Below, piece by piece: positions 30,103-38,411 of a DNA stretch of 64,000 nucleotides. The notes beneath the pieces are model-generated. The model was not told where the DNA came from and made no database searches. It saw only the letters and a program-made list of their open reading frames with translations. The position numbers and the translations under genes were made by a program. Each line of letters opens with the position of its first letter. Within the stretch, counting starts at the first letter, position 1. The stretch comes from Paenibacillus woosongensis (lineage in GTDB: Bacteria; Bacillota; Bacilli; Paenibacillales; Paenibacillaceae), in assembly GCF_009725165.1 (NCBI RefSeq), contig NZ_WNZW01000001.1:806001-870000 (forward strand). The letters run 5' to 3'.

Positions 30103-31632
30103 CTATTCATGTTCTCTTATTTGTTCGCGCTCCAAGGCTTCGCGGTACTCCTGGATAATCAGGTCGCCGCCGTTTTGCCGCCATTTCAAAGTTTCTTGCT
30201 TGAACCCCTCCGCCGTTATTTTGCCCAAAATATAATTGTAGGTTGCGTCGGTAATGATCTGCGAAAGCTCGGCATTCTTCTCATCATATGTGTCAGAGCT
30301 TAAGTGAACAGTTGGATCGGCTACCAGGAAAGATTCATTATCTTCGCTGAGGCGTTCCGCGAGTGCGGTCAGTTCTTCCTTCTGCGCTACCTCCAGAATG
30401 TTCTGGTTGCTGACATTGGCAATCATTAACGAGTAGAGCGGGTTGACCTCGTCCACGCGCAGCCTGGAGGTCTCCTCGGGAAGAATGACTTTCCCGTCCA
30501 CGATTTCGTAATGGCGTCCCTCCACTCCATACATCATCAGGTTGGCAACATCTTTATCCATGGTCCGGTCGAAAAAGGCGAGCACCTGCTTCAGTTCTTC
30601 TTCCGTGGCGATCGCTTTTTTGGAGAAGAGATACAGTCCGTTATAATTAGGAATGGACCAGACCCTGTACCCTTTCGGCCCCTTGATCCGGTTGATCAAT
30701 GCCAGCTCGACCTTGGGGTTTACGGCATGAGCTTCGATGGAGAGGCGCTGGGCGTCCGTCATGCTGCCGATGTAAACGCCTGCATAACCGCGGATGAAGC
30801 TGTCTCGCTGCAGCTCTTTGCTGGTAAGGGCAAAGTCCTGGTTAATCAATCTCTCGTCATACAGCTTCTTCATGAAATTCATCGTGTCCATGTACTCTTC
30901 TGTCTCAAACTCAGGGATGAACTCGCCGCCCGCCAGCTCCCAATTGTTTGGGGTACCAAAATAAGAGCTCAGCGTCTTAAATACGCCGTATACCAGGTCG
31001 TTCCGGTCAACTAGGCCGATCGTGTCCTGCTTCCCGTTCTGATCAGGGTCATTATACGTAAATTGCTTTAGGACTTCGTACAGCTCATCTAAGGATTGAG
31101 GCTCCTTCAGATGAAGATTCTCCAGCCAATCCTTGCGGATAATGATCCCTTGCCTTGAGGACGGGCGTTCCGTGTACAGACCGTATATTTTCCCCTCTAC
31201 AGCCGTCTGCTGCAGAATGGAGGGATTCAGTTGGCTTAAGTTGGGAAACTGGTCAAGGTAAGGCTCGATCTCCCAAAACTCCCCCGATTTGATGGCATTT
31301 TTAACCAGGCTGTAGTCGGTAAACTTTACGAAGGTTACCTTGGCCAGCGAGTTGGTCGTGAGCGCCGTATTCATTTTATCGGTATATACCCCTTCAGGAA
31401 CCCAGCGTATATCAAGCTCCGCTCCCGTCAGTCCCTCCAGCTCGGCTATGACCTCTTGGGAGGGCTGCTGCGGAAAATGCAAAGGTGCTAAAATCGATAT
31501 ATAGGGACGTTGATCCCGGACATCCGTTTGAACCGGACGAACATTGCTGCACCCAATCAACAAGGTGAAAAAAAGCATAACCGGTACAAAAAAAAGGCGT
31601 AGCGTTGTCCTTCTCGTTGACACTCTAGGCAT
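30103..31632 (-). CDS. Second solute-binding lipoprotein, paralogue of the 28372 gene
   Basis: 509 aa from the ATG at 31632, which follows GGGGGAACTGGA; upstream in-frame codons lack a ribosome site. Signal peptide with lipobox LLIGC. The same LplA-type domain as the neighbour, with many shared stretches (NAIKSGEFWEIEPYLDQFPN versus DAIKDGQFWEIGPYLSEFPN; QGIIIRKDW versus QGIIYRKDW) and a conserved calcium-like loop NDPDQNGKQDTIG. It has its own terminator and is divergent from the AraC sensor-regulator at 31837. It may widen ligand range or act as a sensor subunit; which is not shown. Confidence 0.9.
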   Translation of the reverse strand: MPRVSTRRTTLRLFFVPVMLFFTLLIGCSNVRPVQTDVRDQRPYISILAPLHFPQQPSQEVIAELEGLTGAELDIRWVPEGVYTDKMNTALTTNSLAKVTFVKFTDYSLVKNAIKSGEFWEIEPYLDQFPNLSQLNPSILQQTAVEGKIYGLYTERPSSRQGIIIRKDWLENLHLKEPQSLDELYEVLKQFTYNDPDQNGKQDTIGLVDRNDLVYGVFKTLSSYFGTPNNWELAGGEFIPEFETEEYMDTMNFMKKLYDERLINQDFALTSKELQRDSFIRGYAGVYIGSMTDAQRLSIEAHAVNPKVELALINRIKGPKGYRVWSIPNYNGLYLFSKKAIATEEELKQVLAFFDRTMDKDVANLMMYGVEGRHYEIVDGKVILPEETSRLRVDEVNPLYSLMIANVSNQNILEVAQKEELTALAERLSEDNESFLVADPTVHLSSDTYDEKNAELSQIITDATYNYILGKITAEGFKQETLKWRQNGGDLIIQEYREALEREQIREHE

Positions 31633-31836
31633 TCCAGTTCCCCCTAAAAACAATGTGAAATATGTCTCCCTGACTTCACTTGAAGAAATATACAATAAAT
31701 CCTATATCTTGAATTTTTCCAAATTTATAGCCATAATTAGAGGAAATGATTATTGCGTTATGAGATGATTATTGTTATTATTCATCAAAATGCAGGTTAT
31801 ACTGACTACTTCTACACGAGCAGAGGTGCGAGTTCT

Positions 31837-34185
31837 GTGAGACCACTTAGTTTCTTGAGTAAACTGATGCTTTTCGCCTTTGTGATCAGTACGCTTCCCG
31901 TGTTGTTCATCGGTTCTTTTTCATATTTGACGTCTTCCAACGAAATTCAGAAAAATGTGAACAAAAGTAAAATGGAACTGATCCTGCAAATCAATTCAAA
32001 TGTAGAGCATAAATTAGCAACAGTCAATCAAACTTTAAATCAAGTCGTCAACTCCAGTGTATTAAAAAGGGCACTTGACAACCCGCTAAATGAGAGCGAT
32101 TTCATTTTGTATAACGATCTGAGGAATGAAATCCGCAACATGCAATCCTTTGATACAAAGCTCGAGGATGTCGTGCTGATTAATCAGCGCAAGAACTGGA
32201 TGATTAAAAATTCCGGCTTGTACCGCCTTGATCAGTACAAAAATTATGAGCAGCTCGCAAATTTGATCAATACTTCGGATAATACGTCTTGGGTGATGAC
32301 CCCCTCTGCCTGGTTTTATAGCGAGGAAAGCTTAAATGTCACAAACTGCGATTACAATATTAGCCTGATCAAAAGGCTCCCAACTTCCAAACTGCATAAA
32401 TACGGTCTAGCGATGGCTAACATCCCTGCCTGCAGCTTGAAGGACTTCATCAACTCGGAGATCCAGCCTTTCGACAGCATCATGATTGTCGATGAGCATA
32501 ACCGCATTCTTCTTCATCCAGATAATTCAATGATTGGCAAACCTGTAAGTGAAAGCGGATTCAACGAAATCTCCACGATCGCTGACTCCTCTGCGCTTTC
32601 AGGACAATTCAAAACGCTTATCGATAAAAAGGATTATGCCGTTACCTACTTGAAATCTCAAATGAACGGCTGGGTTTACCTGTCGGTAACTTCCATCGAG
32701 AGCATGACCAAAGAATCGGGCAAAATCGGCACGTACACGCTATATGTCTGTTTATTTATGCTTCTGTTATCTATCTCAATTGCCTGGCTCGGCTCACGCC
32801 GCATGTATTCGCCAATCGAGAGGCTGCTTAACCAGATGGGACAGCGCAAATCAGACATCAGATCCAAACATGCCAACGAGTTTCAAGTGATCGGGGAACA
32901 TGTTCAGCATCTCTTCCAGTCCAAATCGCAGCTGGAGAAGGAGGTCCGCCAGCATATTCAGCAGGTGCGTACTTTTTTCCTGATCAAGGCGTTCAACGGG
33001 CATCTGAAAAAGAGGGAGCTTGCCGAGGAGCTGGAGCAGTTCGGCTACCTTGCCCAGGTCGAAGCATGGAAAACGATGGCCGTATTCACCTTATCGATCG
33101 ATTTCTGTGATGACTCTGCTTATGAGAAGCAGGACCTGAACCTCCTGCTGTTCGCTGCGCACAATATGATTGAGGAGCTGGTGCCTTCCGACCAGCGGCT
33201 TGCCCCGGTGATGATTGACCAGACAGTGGTCACCTTGATCGGCAGCACCGACCCGGACGAAGGTTCGTTCCACCAGACGCTGTATTCGCTCACGGAGAAG
33301 CTGCAGCAGGAAATCAACAGCTATTTGAAGCTGCAGGTCAGCATTGGCCTGAGTCTGCCCTTCCATTCTGTGCACAAAATCTCGACCGCTTACCGGGAAA
33401 GCCTGGAAGCGCTGAAGCATCGGATCAAACTGGGCAAAGGCGTGATCATTCAATATGAGAACATCAACTCGGGCAAGCATTATTTGAACTTAAACTACCC
33501 GACGCACAAGGAAAATGACTTGATGGACGCCATCAAGCTGGCGGAAACCGATAAAGCGAAGGAAATCGTGAGCCAGCTGTTCAAATCGATCTTCACGCTG
33601 GAGCTTACTCCGCAGGAATATCAAGTTCCGCTGAACCGGCTCTTGAACAACTTGCTGATTATGATGCAGGAGTCGGGAATCAGCCTGAATCAAATTTACC
33701 ATGCGAACGGTTCCTTGTTTGAAGAGATGCTGGAACTGCACACCGTCGCTGAAATCGAGGACTGGTTCTGGAGCGTAGTCATCCATCCGATGATCAAAAT
33801 ATTCAACAGCAGGCAAAATGCCCAATACCATAACATTTCCGAGAAAATCATCGATCTGGTGCAGCATTATTACGATACGGATCTTACTCTTGAAGAGTGC
33901 GCATCCAGGCTCCATTACAACGCCAACTATATCAGCAGCATTTTCCGCAAGGAGACGCAATACAATTTCAGCGAATATTTGACGATGTACCGGTTCAAAA
34001 TGGCCAAGAAATGGCTTGAAGAAACGGATATGCCGGTTAAAGATATCGCCGCCAAGCTCAGGTATAACAATTCTCAGAACTTCATCCGGTCATTCCGGAA
34101 GCAGGAAGGCATGACGCCTGGGCAATATCGCGATGGCCATGCCGCGTCCAAGAGGCCGAATTCAGGTTTGGATGAATCGATGTAA
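31837..34185 (+). CDS. Membrane-bound AraC-family sensor-regulator (Cache plus HTH)
   Basis: 782 aa from the GTG at 31837, 8 nt after AGAGGTG; the frame is open to 31753 but with no ribosome site. Membrane span about 9-30 (LMLFAFVISTLPVLFIGSFS), a long extracellular Cache-like region, second span about 300-320 (LYVCLFMLLLSISIAWLG), then a cytoplasmic region with a degenerate linker and a C-terminal double HTH (LEECASRLHYNANYISSIF, IAAKLRYNNSQNFIRSFRKQ). This one-component layout, a YesM-like sensor fused to a YesN-like output without kinase or receiver, is common beside LplABC-type transporters. It most likely senses a pectic oligomer outside and controls the minus-strand operon. Confidence 0.9.
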   Translation: MRPLSFLSKLMLFAFVISTLPVLFIGSFSYLTSSNEIQKNVNKSKMELILQINSNVEHKLATVNQTLNQVVNSSVLKRALDNPLNESDFILYNDLRNEIRNMQSFDTKLEDVVLINQRKNWMIKNSGLYRLDQYKNYEQLANLINTSDNTSWVMTPSAWFYSEESLNVTNCDYNISLIKRLPTSKLHKYGLAMANIPACSLKDFINSEIQPFDSIMIVDEHNRILLHPDNSMIGKPVSESGFNEISTIADSSALSGQFKTLIDKKDYAVTYLKSQMNGWVYLSVTSIESMTKESGKIGTYTLYVCLFMLLLSISIAWLGSRRMYSPIERLLNQMGQRKSDIRSKHANEFQVIGEHVQHLFQSKSQLEKEVRQHIQQVRTFFLIKAFNGHLKKRELAEELEQFGYLAQVEAWKTMAVFTLSIDFCDDSAYEKQDLNLLLFAAHNMIEELVPSDQRLAPVMIDQTVVTLIGSTDPDEGSFHQTLYSLTEKLQQEINSYLKLQVSIGLSLPFHSVHKISTAYRESLEALKHRIKLGKGVIIQYENINSGKHYLNLNYPTHKENDLMDAIKLAETDKAKEIVSQLFKSIFTLELTPQEYQVPLNRLLNNLLIMMQESGISLNQIYHANGSLFEEMLELHTVAEIEDWFWSVVIHPMIKIFNSRQNAQYHNISEKIIDLVQHYYDTDLTLEECASRLHYNANYISSIFRKETQYNFSEYLTMYRFKMAKKWLEETDMPVKDIAAKLRYNNSQNFIRSFRKQEGMTPGQYRDGHAASKRPNSGLDESM

Positions 34186-34257
34186 CTTGCGAAAATTTTT
34201 CACGTGTGCATAGCATAAAACACTTGATTTATATGGCTTAGGGATATACAATGGAAT

Positions 34258-34267
34258 CGTTAACAAT
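34258..34267. promoter_or_regulatory. GTTAAC half-site before the LacI gene
   Basis: CGTTAACAAT is the exact reverse complement of ATTGTTAACG at 35398-35407 before uxaB. A second shared 10-mer, ACGTGTGCAT, occurs at 34202-34211 here and 35405-35414 there. Matching sites before the regulator and its presumed target suggest a common operator and autoregulation. Confidence 0.4.
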
Positions 34268-34299
34268 TACAGGGATTCAAAAATTACAGGGATTCAAAA
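34266..34299 (+). repeat. 17-bp perfect tandem duplication in the LacI leader
   Basis: ATTACAGGGATTCAAAA occurs twice head to tail (34266-34282, 34283-34299), 13 bp before the LacI start codon and just before its ribosome site (GTGAGG). The first copy overlaps the GTTAAC half-site. Confidence 0.9.
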
Positions 34300-34312
34300 A
34301 TAGTGAGGTTTT

Positions 34313-35308
34313 ATGATAACGATTAAAGATATTGCCCGGGTAGCCGGCGTATCCCATACGACCGTCTCCCGGGCGCTCAACGGCAACCCGCTGATCAAGA
34401 AGGAGACCCGGGATCGTATCGAGAGGATCGCCGCGGAACTGAATTACGTACCGAACTACAACGCCAAGAGCCTGGTGATGAAGAAGTCTTATACGATCGG
34501 CCTCTTCTTCTCCAGTATCGACCAAGGAACCTCGGCCAGCTTTCTCGTGGAAGTGATCAAGGGAATCAACCATGTTCTGGACGAGAACTACAACCTGTCC
34601 GTGAACGGAATCGACAGCATTCACAATCTGGACAACATTATTCCCCAGCGCTTTGATGGCATTCTCGTGATGAGCCAGAGCGATGCGGACAACGCCTTCA
34701 TCTATCACGTCAAGAAGATGGGCATTCCCTTGGTCGTCCTGAATCGGCAGCTGGAGGATTCAAGCATCATGAACGTCATTGCGAACGATCGCGAAGGCGT
34801 CAAGGAAGCGATCGATCATGCGATTTCCCAAGGCCATCGCAAGCTGGCGATGATTGAAGGCAAGACGGGCTTCAAATCCTCCACGGAACGCAAGCAGGGT
34901 TTCCTGGACAGCATGATGGAGCATGGCCTTCCGCTCGTATCAGATTATTTCGCAAGCGGCGATTACAGCATTGAGAGCGGCTACATGGCGATGTCCCGCT
35001 TGTTGGCCTTGCCTGATCCGCCTACGCTCGTGTTTTGCGGCAATGACGATATGGCGATCGGCGCGATGAACGCTTGCTTTGCTGAAGGAGTCCCCATCCC
35101 GTCACAGCTGTCGATCATCGGATTCGACGACATCGTCTTCGCCCGCTACACGAACCCTGCCCTAACAACGGTTCGGAGGCCGATTGCCGATATTAGCGAG
35201 TTAGGAACCAAGAAACTGATCGACCTGATGCAGCAGCCGGACAGCAAGCCGGAGCAATTGTTCGTTAAGACGGCGTTAATGGTCCGGCAAACGGTAGCCA
35301 AAATTTAA
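34313..35308 (+). CDS. LacI-family transcriptional regulator of the hexuronate genes
   Basis: 331 aa; the ATG follows GTGAGGTTTT. The N-terminal LacI HTH (1-50: TIKDIARVAGVSHTTVSRAL) and hinge helix (PNYNAKSLVMKKS) precede a periplasmic-binding-protein-like effector domain (NDDMAIGAMNACFAEG, PSQLSIIGFDDI). Directly upstream of uxaB-uxaA-uxaC, it is probably the repressor of uronate catabolism released by a pathway intermediate such as KDG, comparable in role to KdgR/UxaR. The precise name cannot be assigned from sequence alone. Shared motifs before this gene and uxaB support self- and operon control. Confidence 0.88.
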   Translation: MITIKDIARVAGVSHTTVSRALNGNPLIKKETRDRIERIAAELNYVPNYNAKSLVMKKSYTIGLFFSSIDQGTSASFLVEVIKGINHVLDENYNLSVNGIDSIHNLDNIIPQRFDGILVMSQSDADNAFIYHVKKMGIPLVVLNRQLEDSSIMNVIANDREGVKEAIDHAISQGHRKLAMIEGKTGFKSSTERKQGFLDSMMEHGLPLVSDYFASGDYSIESGYMAMSRLLALPDPPTLVFCGNDDMAIGAMNACFAEGVPIPSQLSIIGFDDIVFARYTNPALTTVRRPIADISELGTKKLIDLMQQPDSKPEQLFVKTALMVRQTVAKI

Positions 35309-35364
35309 GCCTCTGATTTAAGCCTTTTAAGTCTAAGGCGGCTAATCTTCACATATTTATTCTT

Positions 35365-35390
35365 AAAAAAAAGAGATTACTCTTTTTTTT
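35365..35390. terminator. AT-rich hairpin with A/T-run stem
   Basis: AAAAAAAAGAG and CTCTTTTTTTT form an 11-bp stem around ATTA, 56 bp after the LacI stop. The low GC makes it a weak terminator; it may separate the regulator from the uxa promoter or allow some read-through. Confidence 0.5.
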
Positions 35391-35397
35391 AAATAAA

Positions 35398-35414
35398 ATT
35401 GTTAACGTGTGCAT
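35398..35414. promoter_or_regulatory. Operator-like sequence before uxaB
   Basis: ATTGTTAACGTGTGCAT contains both motifs shared with the LacI gene's upstream region. Its part TGTTAACGTGTGCA also matches 12 of 14 positions of the cre-like LacI/CcpA pattern, so binding by the local LacI protein or by CcpA is possible. It is 37 bp before the uxaB start. Confidence 0.45.
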
Positions 35415-35450
35415 TATGACGTTAATCACAAAAGGAGACAGCAATCCATT

Positions 35451-36863
35451 ATGACACTAAAACCACTTTCCAGAACCACCTTTCCTGACCTGCCCACATA
35501 CCCGGAAAAAATGATTCAATTCGGCGAAGGCAACTTCATGCGCGCTTTTGTGGACTGGCAGCTGCAGCAAATGAACAAGAATGGATTGTTCCAAGGCAGC
35601 GCCGTACTCGTTCAGCCGATTGAGCAGGGCCTAGGCGATATGCTGGCGAAGCAGGACTATCTGTACACTGTACTGCTAAACGGCATCATGCAGCAGCAAA
35701 CGGTCAATGACCACGAGATTATTACCAGCGTCAGCCGCGTCATCAATCCTTATTCCGATTATGAGAGCTACCTGGCCTTGGCGGAAAACGACGAGCTGGA
35801 GTTCATTACCTCCAACACGACGGAAGCGGGAATTGCCTACCGTCCGGAAGACCGGCTTGCCGACGCTCCGCCGAAGAGTTTTCCCGGGAAATTAACGGCT
35901 CTGCTGCATAAACGTTTTGAGCTGGGCAAAAAAGGCTTCACCATTATCCCTTGTGAACTGATTGACCGCAACGGCGAGAAGCTGAAGGAAATCGTGCTGC
36001 AATACGCAAACGATTGGCAGCTGGGAGATGCGTTCATACAGTGGCTTGAGCAGGAGAATACGTTCTGCTGCAGCTTGGTGGACCGCATCGTTCCAGGCTA
36101 CCCGCGCGACAAAGCGCAAGCTCTTGCGGAGGAACTGGGCTATCAAGATAATTTGATGGTTACGGCCGAGCCGTTCCTGTTCTGGGTCATTGAAGGTCCA
36201 GCTTCACTGTCCGAACGCCTGCCTCTGGCCAAAGCGGGGCTGAACGTGGTGGTCACCAACGACATGACCCCTTACCGGGAGCGCAAGGTTCACCTGCTTA
36301 ACGGACCGCATACCGCAATGGTTCCGTTGGCCTTGCTAGCCGGGCTTGAAACGGTAGAAGATGTTATGAACGATGACACTTACTCCGTTTTCGTAAAAAA
36401 ATTGATCGAGGACGAGCTGATTCCGATGCTCGATCTGCCAAAGGAAGAATTACAATCTTACGCAGAAGCCGTACAGGAGCGCTTCAAAAACCCGTTCATC
36501 CGTCACGAGTTGACTTCGATTTCGTTAAACAGCATTTCTAAATTCAAAACAAGATTATTGCCTGTCCTGCTTCGTTATCAGCGGGAAAAAGGCGAGCTTC
36601 CAAAGCTCACTACCCTCGCCTTTGCCGCTTTGTTGTTCAGCTACCGCGGCGACAAAATCGAGCGCCAGGACGGCGCTGAGGTCATTGCCGTCTTTGACCA
36701 GGCTTGGAGCCGTCCAGAATCGGTTGCAGTCACGATTCTTCAAGACGAGAGCTTATGGGGCGAAGATTTGACTAAGGTTCCAAATTTAGTGCAAGCGATT
36801 GAAGGGTATTTGGAGCAGCTAGAATCATCCGGAAGCCGTGCTGCTCTACAACAATTGATTTAG
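35451..36863 (+). CDS. uxaB: Tagaturonate reductase (altronate oxidoreductase)
   Basis: 470 aa from the ATG at 35451, downstream of AAAGGAGA with a longish 13-nt gap; an upstream in-frame GTG at 35409 lies in the presumed operator. The mannitol-dehydrogenase superfamily fold shows an N-terminal dinucleotide-binding segment (MIQFGEGNFMRAFVDWQLQQ), a middle TSNTTEAGIAY, and the C-terminal catalytic region with conserved Lys in RKVHLLNGPHTAM. It reduces tagaturonate to altronate with NADH in galacturonate breakdown. First gene of the uxaB-uxaA-uxaC operon. Confidence 0.93.
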   Translation: MTLKPLSRTTFPDLPTYPEKMIQFGEGNFMRAFVDWQLQQMNKNGLFQGSAVLVQPIEQGLGDMLAKQDYLYTVLLNGIMQQQTVNDHEIITSVSRVINPYSDYESYLALAENDELEFITSNTTEAGIAYRPEDRLADAPPKSFPGKLTALLHKRFELGKKGFTIIPCELIDRNGEKLKEIVLQYANDWQLGDAFIQWLEQENTFCCSLVDRIVPGYPRDKAQALAEELGYQDNLMVTAEPFLFWVIEGPASLSERLPLAKAGLNVVVTNDMTPYRERKVHLLNGPHTAMVPLALLAGLETVEDVMNDDTYSVFVKKLIEDELIPMLDLPKEELQSYAEAVQERFKNPFIRHELTSISLNSISKFKTRLLPVLLRYQREKGELPKLTTLAFAALLFSYRGDKIERQDGAEVIAVFDQAWSRPESVAVTILQDESLWGEDLTKVPNLVQAIEGYLEQLESSGSRAALQQLI

Positions 36864-36877
36864 GAGAGATGATGAGG

Positions 36878-38365
36878 ATGCAAAGACTAACGAAAATGAA
36901 CTCCCGCGATACCGTTGCTGTTGCCTTAAGGCCGATCAGCGCAGGGGAAGAGCTGAATTTCGATAATCAGGTGCTAACAGCACTCGAGGATATTCCACAA
37001 GGCCATAAAATCGCTTTAACCAGCTTCGAGCCTAACGATGTAGTGACTAAATACGGCTACCCGATCGGTCACGCCACGTCCGCGATTCAGCGCGGCGGAT
37101 GGGTGCATACGCATAATTTGGCGACAAATCTGGAGGGCGAAGAGGAATACGAATATGTTCCGGATCTCCATCCGGTGACGCATCCAAAACGCGATCTGAC
37201 CTTCCAGGGCTACCGCCGCAAGAACGGCAAAGTCGGCATCCGCAACGACCTGTTCATCGTTCCTACGGTTGGCTGCGTCAACGGGGTTGCCGAGCTGATG
37301 ATTAAGGAATTCAAGGCAATCCATCCTGATCTCGGTACCTTTGATAATATTACCGTGCTGAAGCATCCCTACGGCTGCTCCCAGCTCGGAGACGATCACC
37401 GTATGACGCGCAGCATTCTGGCGGATGCGGTCTATCATCCGAACGCCGGCGGCGTACTCGTCTTTGGCCTGGGCTGCGAGAACAACATCGTGTCTGAATT
37501 CCGCAGCATACTGGGCGACTATGACGAAGAACGCGTCAAGTTCCTCGTTGCCCAGGAGGTCGGAAATGAAGTGGAGGCCGGCTTGCAGCTGCTGGAGGAG
37601 CTTTATATTGCAGCGCAAAATGACCGCCGCGAGCCTGTACCGCTCTCTGAGCTCAACGTTGGCCTGAAATGCGGAGGCTCCGACGGCTTCTCCGGCATTA
37701 CGGCGAATCCGCTGCTCGGCGCGTTCTCGGACTTCCTGATCTCCCAGGGCGGAACCTCCGTATTGACGGAAGTGCCCGAAATGTTCGGCGCAGAGAAAAT
37801 GCTGATGGCCCGTGCAGAGAACAAGGAAGTTTTCGAGGACATCGTGCATTTAATCAATGACTTCAAGCAGTACTTCCTGTCCCACGGGGAATCGGTCTAC
37901 GAGAATCCTTCCCCGGGCAACAAAGCCGGCGGCATCAGCACGCTGGAGGACAAATCGCTTGGCTGTACGCAAAAAGCCGGAACCGCTCCGGTCGTCGATG
38001 TGCTGCAGTACGGCGAGAAGCTGCGCAAGAAGGGGCTTAGCCTCCTGCAGGCGCCAGGCAACGACCTTGTCGCCTCCTCTGCGCTCGCCGCTTCCGATTG
38101 CCAGCTCGTGCTGTTTACGACGGGCCGGGGAACACCGTTCGGCAGCTTCGTACCGACGGTAAAAATCGCCACCAACAACGACATTTACAATAACAAAAAG
38201 CATTGGATGGATTTCAACGCCGGCCCGCTGCTCGACACGCCGATGGAACAAGTTCTGGAGGAATTCATCGATTATGTGATCGCCGTAGCCAGCGGCCAGC
38301 CAACCCGCAACGAACAGAACGAAGTGCGCGAGCTGGCGATCTTCAAGACCGGCGTCACGCTGTAA
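36878..38365 (+). CDS. uxaA: Altronate dehydratase
   Basis: 495 aa from the ATG at 36878 (9 nt after GGAGAG); in-frame ATGs at 36869 and 36872 lie too close to the ribosome site but cannot be excluded. The N-terminal SAF domain (about 1-90: DTVAVALRPISAGEEL) is followed by the UxaA catalytic region with GYRRKNGKVGIRNDLFIVPT, HPYGCSQLGDDH and LKCGGSDGFSGITANP, whose cysteines fit iron binding. It dehydrates altronate to 2-keto-3-deoxygluconate. Full family length. Confidence 0.94.
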   Translation: MQRLTKMNSRDTVAVALRPISAGEELNFDNQVLTALEDIPQGHKIALTSFEPNDVVTKYGYPIGHATSAIQRGGWVHTHNLATNLEGEEEYEYVPDLHPVTHPKRDLTFQGYRRKNGKVGIRNDLFIVPTVGCVNGVAELMIKEFKAIHPDLGTFDNITVLKHPYGCSQLGDDHRMTRSILADAVYHPNAGGVLVFGLGCENNIVSEFRSILGDYDEERVKFLVAQEVGNEVEAGLQLLEELYIAAQNDRREPVPLSELNVGLKCGGSDGFSGITANPLLGAFSDFLISQGGTSVLTEVPEMFGAEKMLMARAENKEVFEDIVHLINDFKQYFLSHGESVYENPSPGNKAGGISTLEDKSLGCTQKAGTAPVVDVLQYGEKLRKKGLSLLQAPGNDLVASSALAASDCQLVLFTTGRGTPFGSFVPTVKIATNNDIYNNKKHWMDFNAGPLLDTPMEQVLEEFIDYVIAVASGQPTRNEQNEVRELAIFKTGVTL

Positions 38366-38411
38366 TTGGACTGATAGCATATCTAGAATAACCATAAAGG
38401 AGCCAAGCGGT

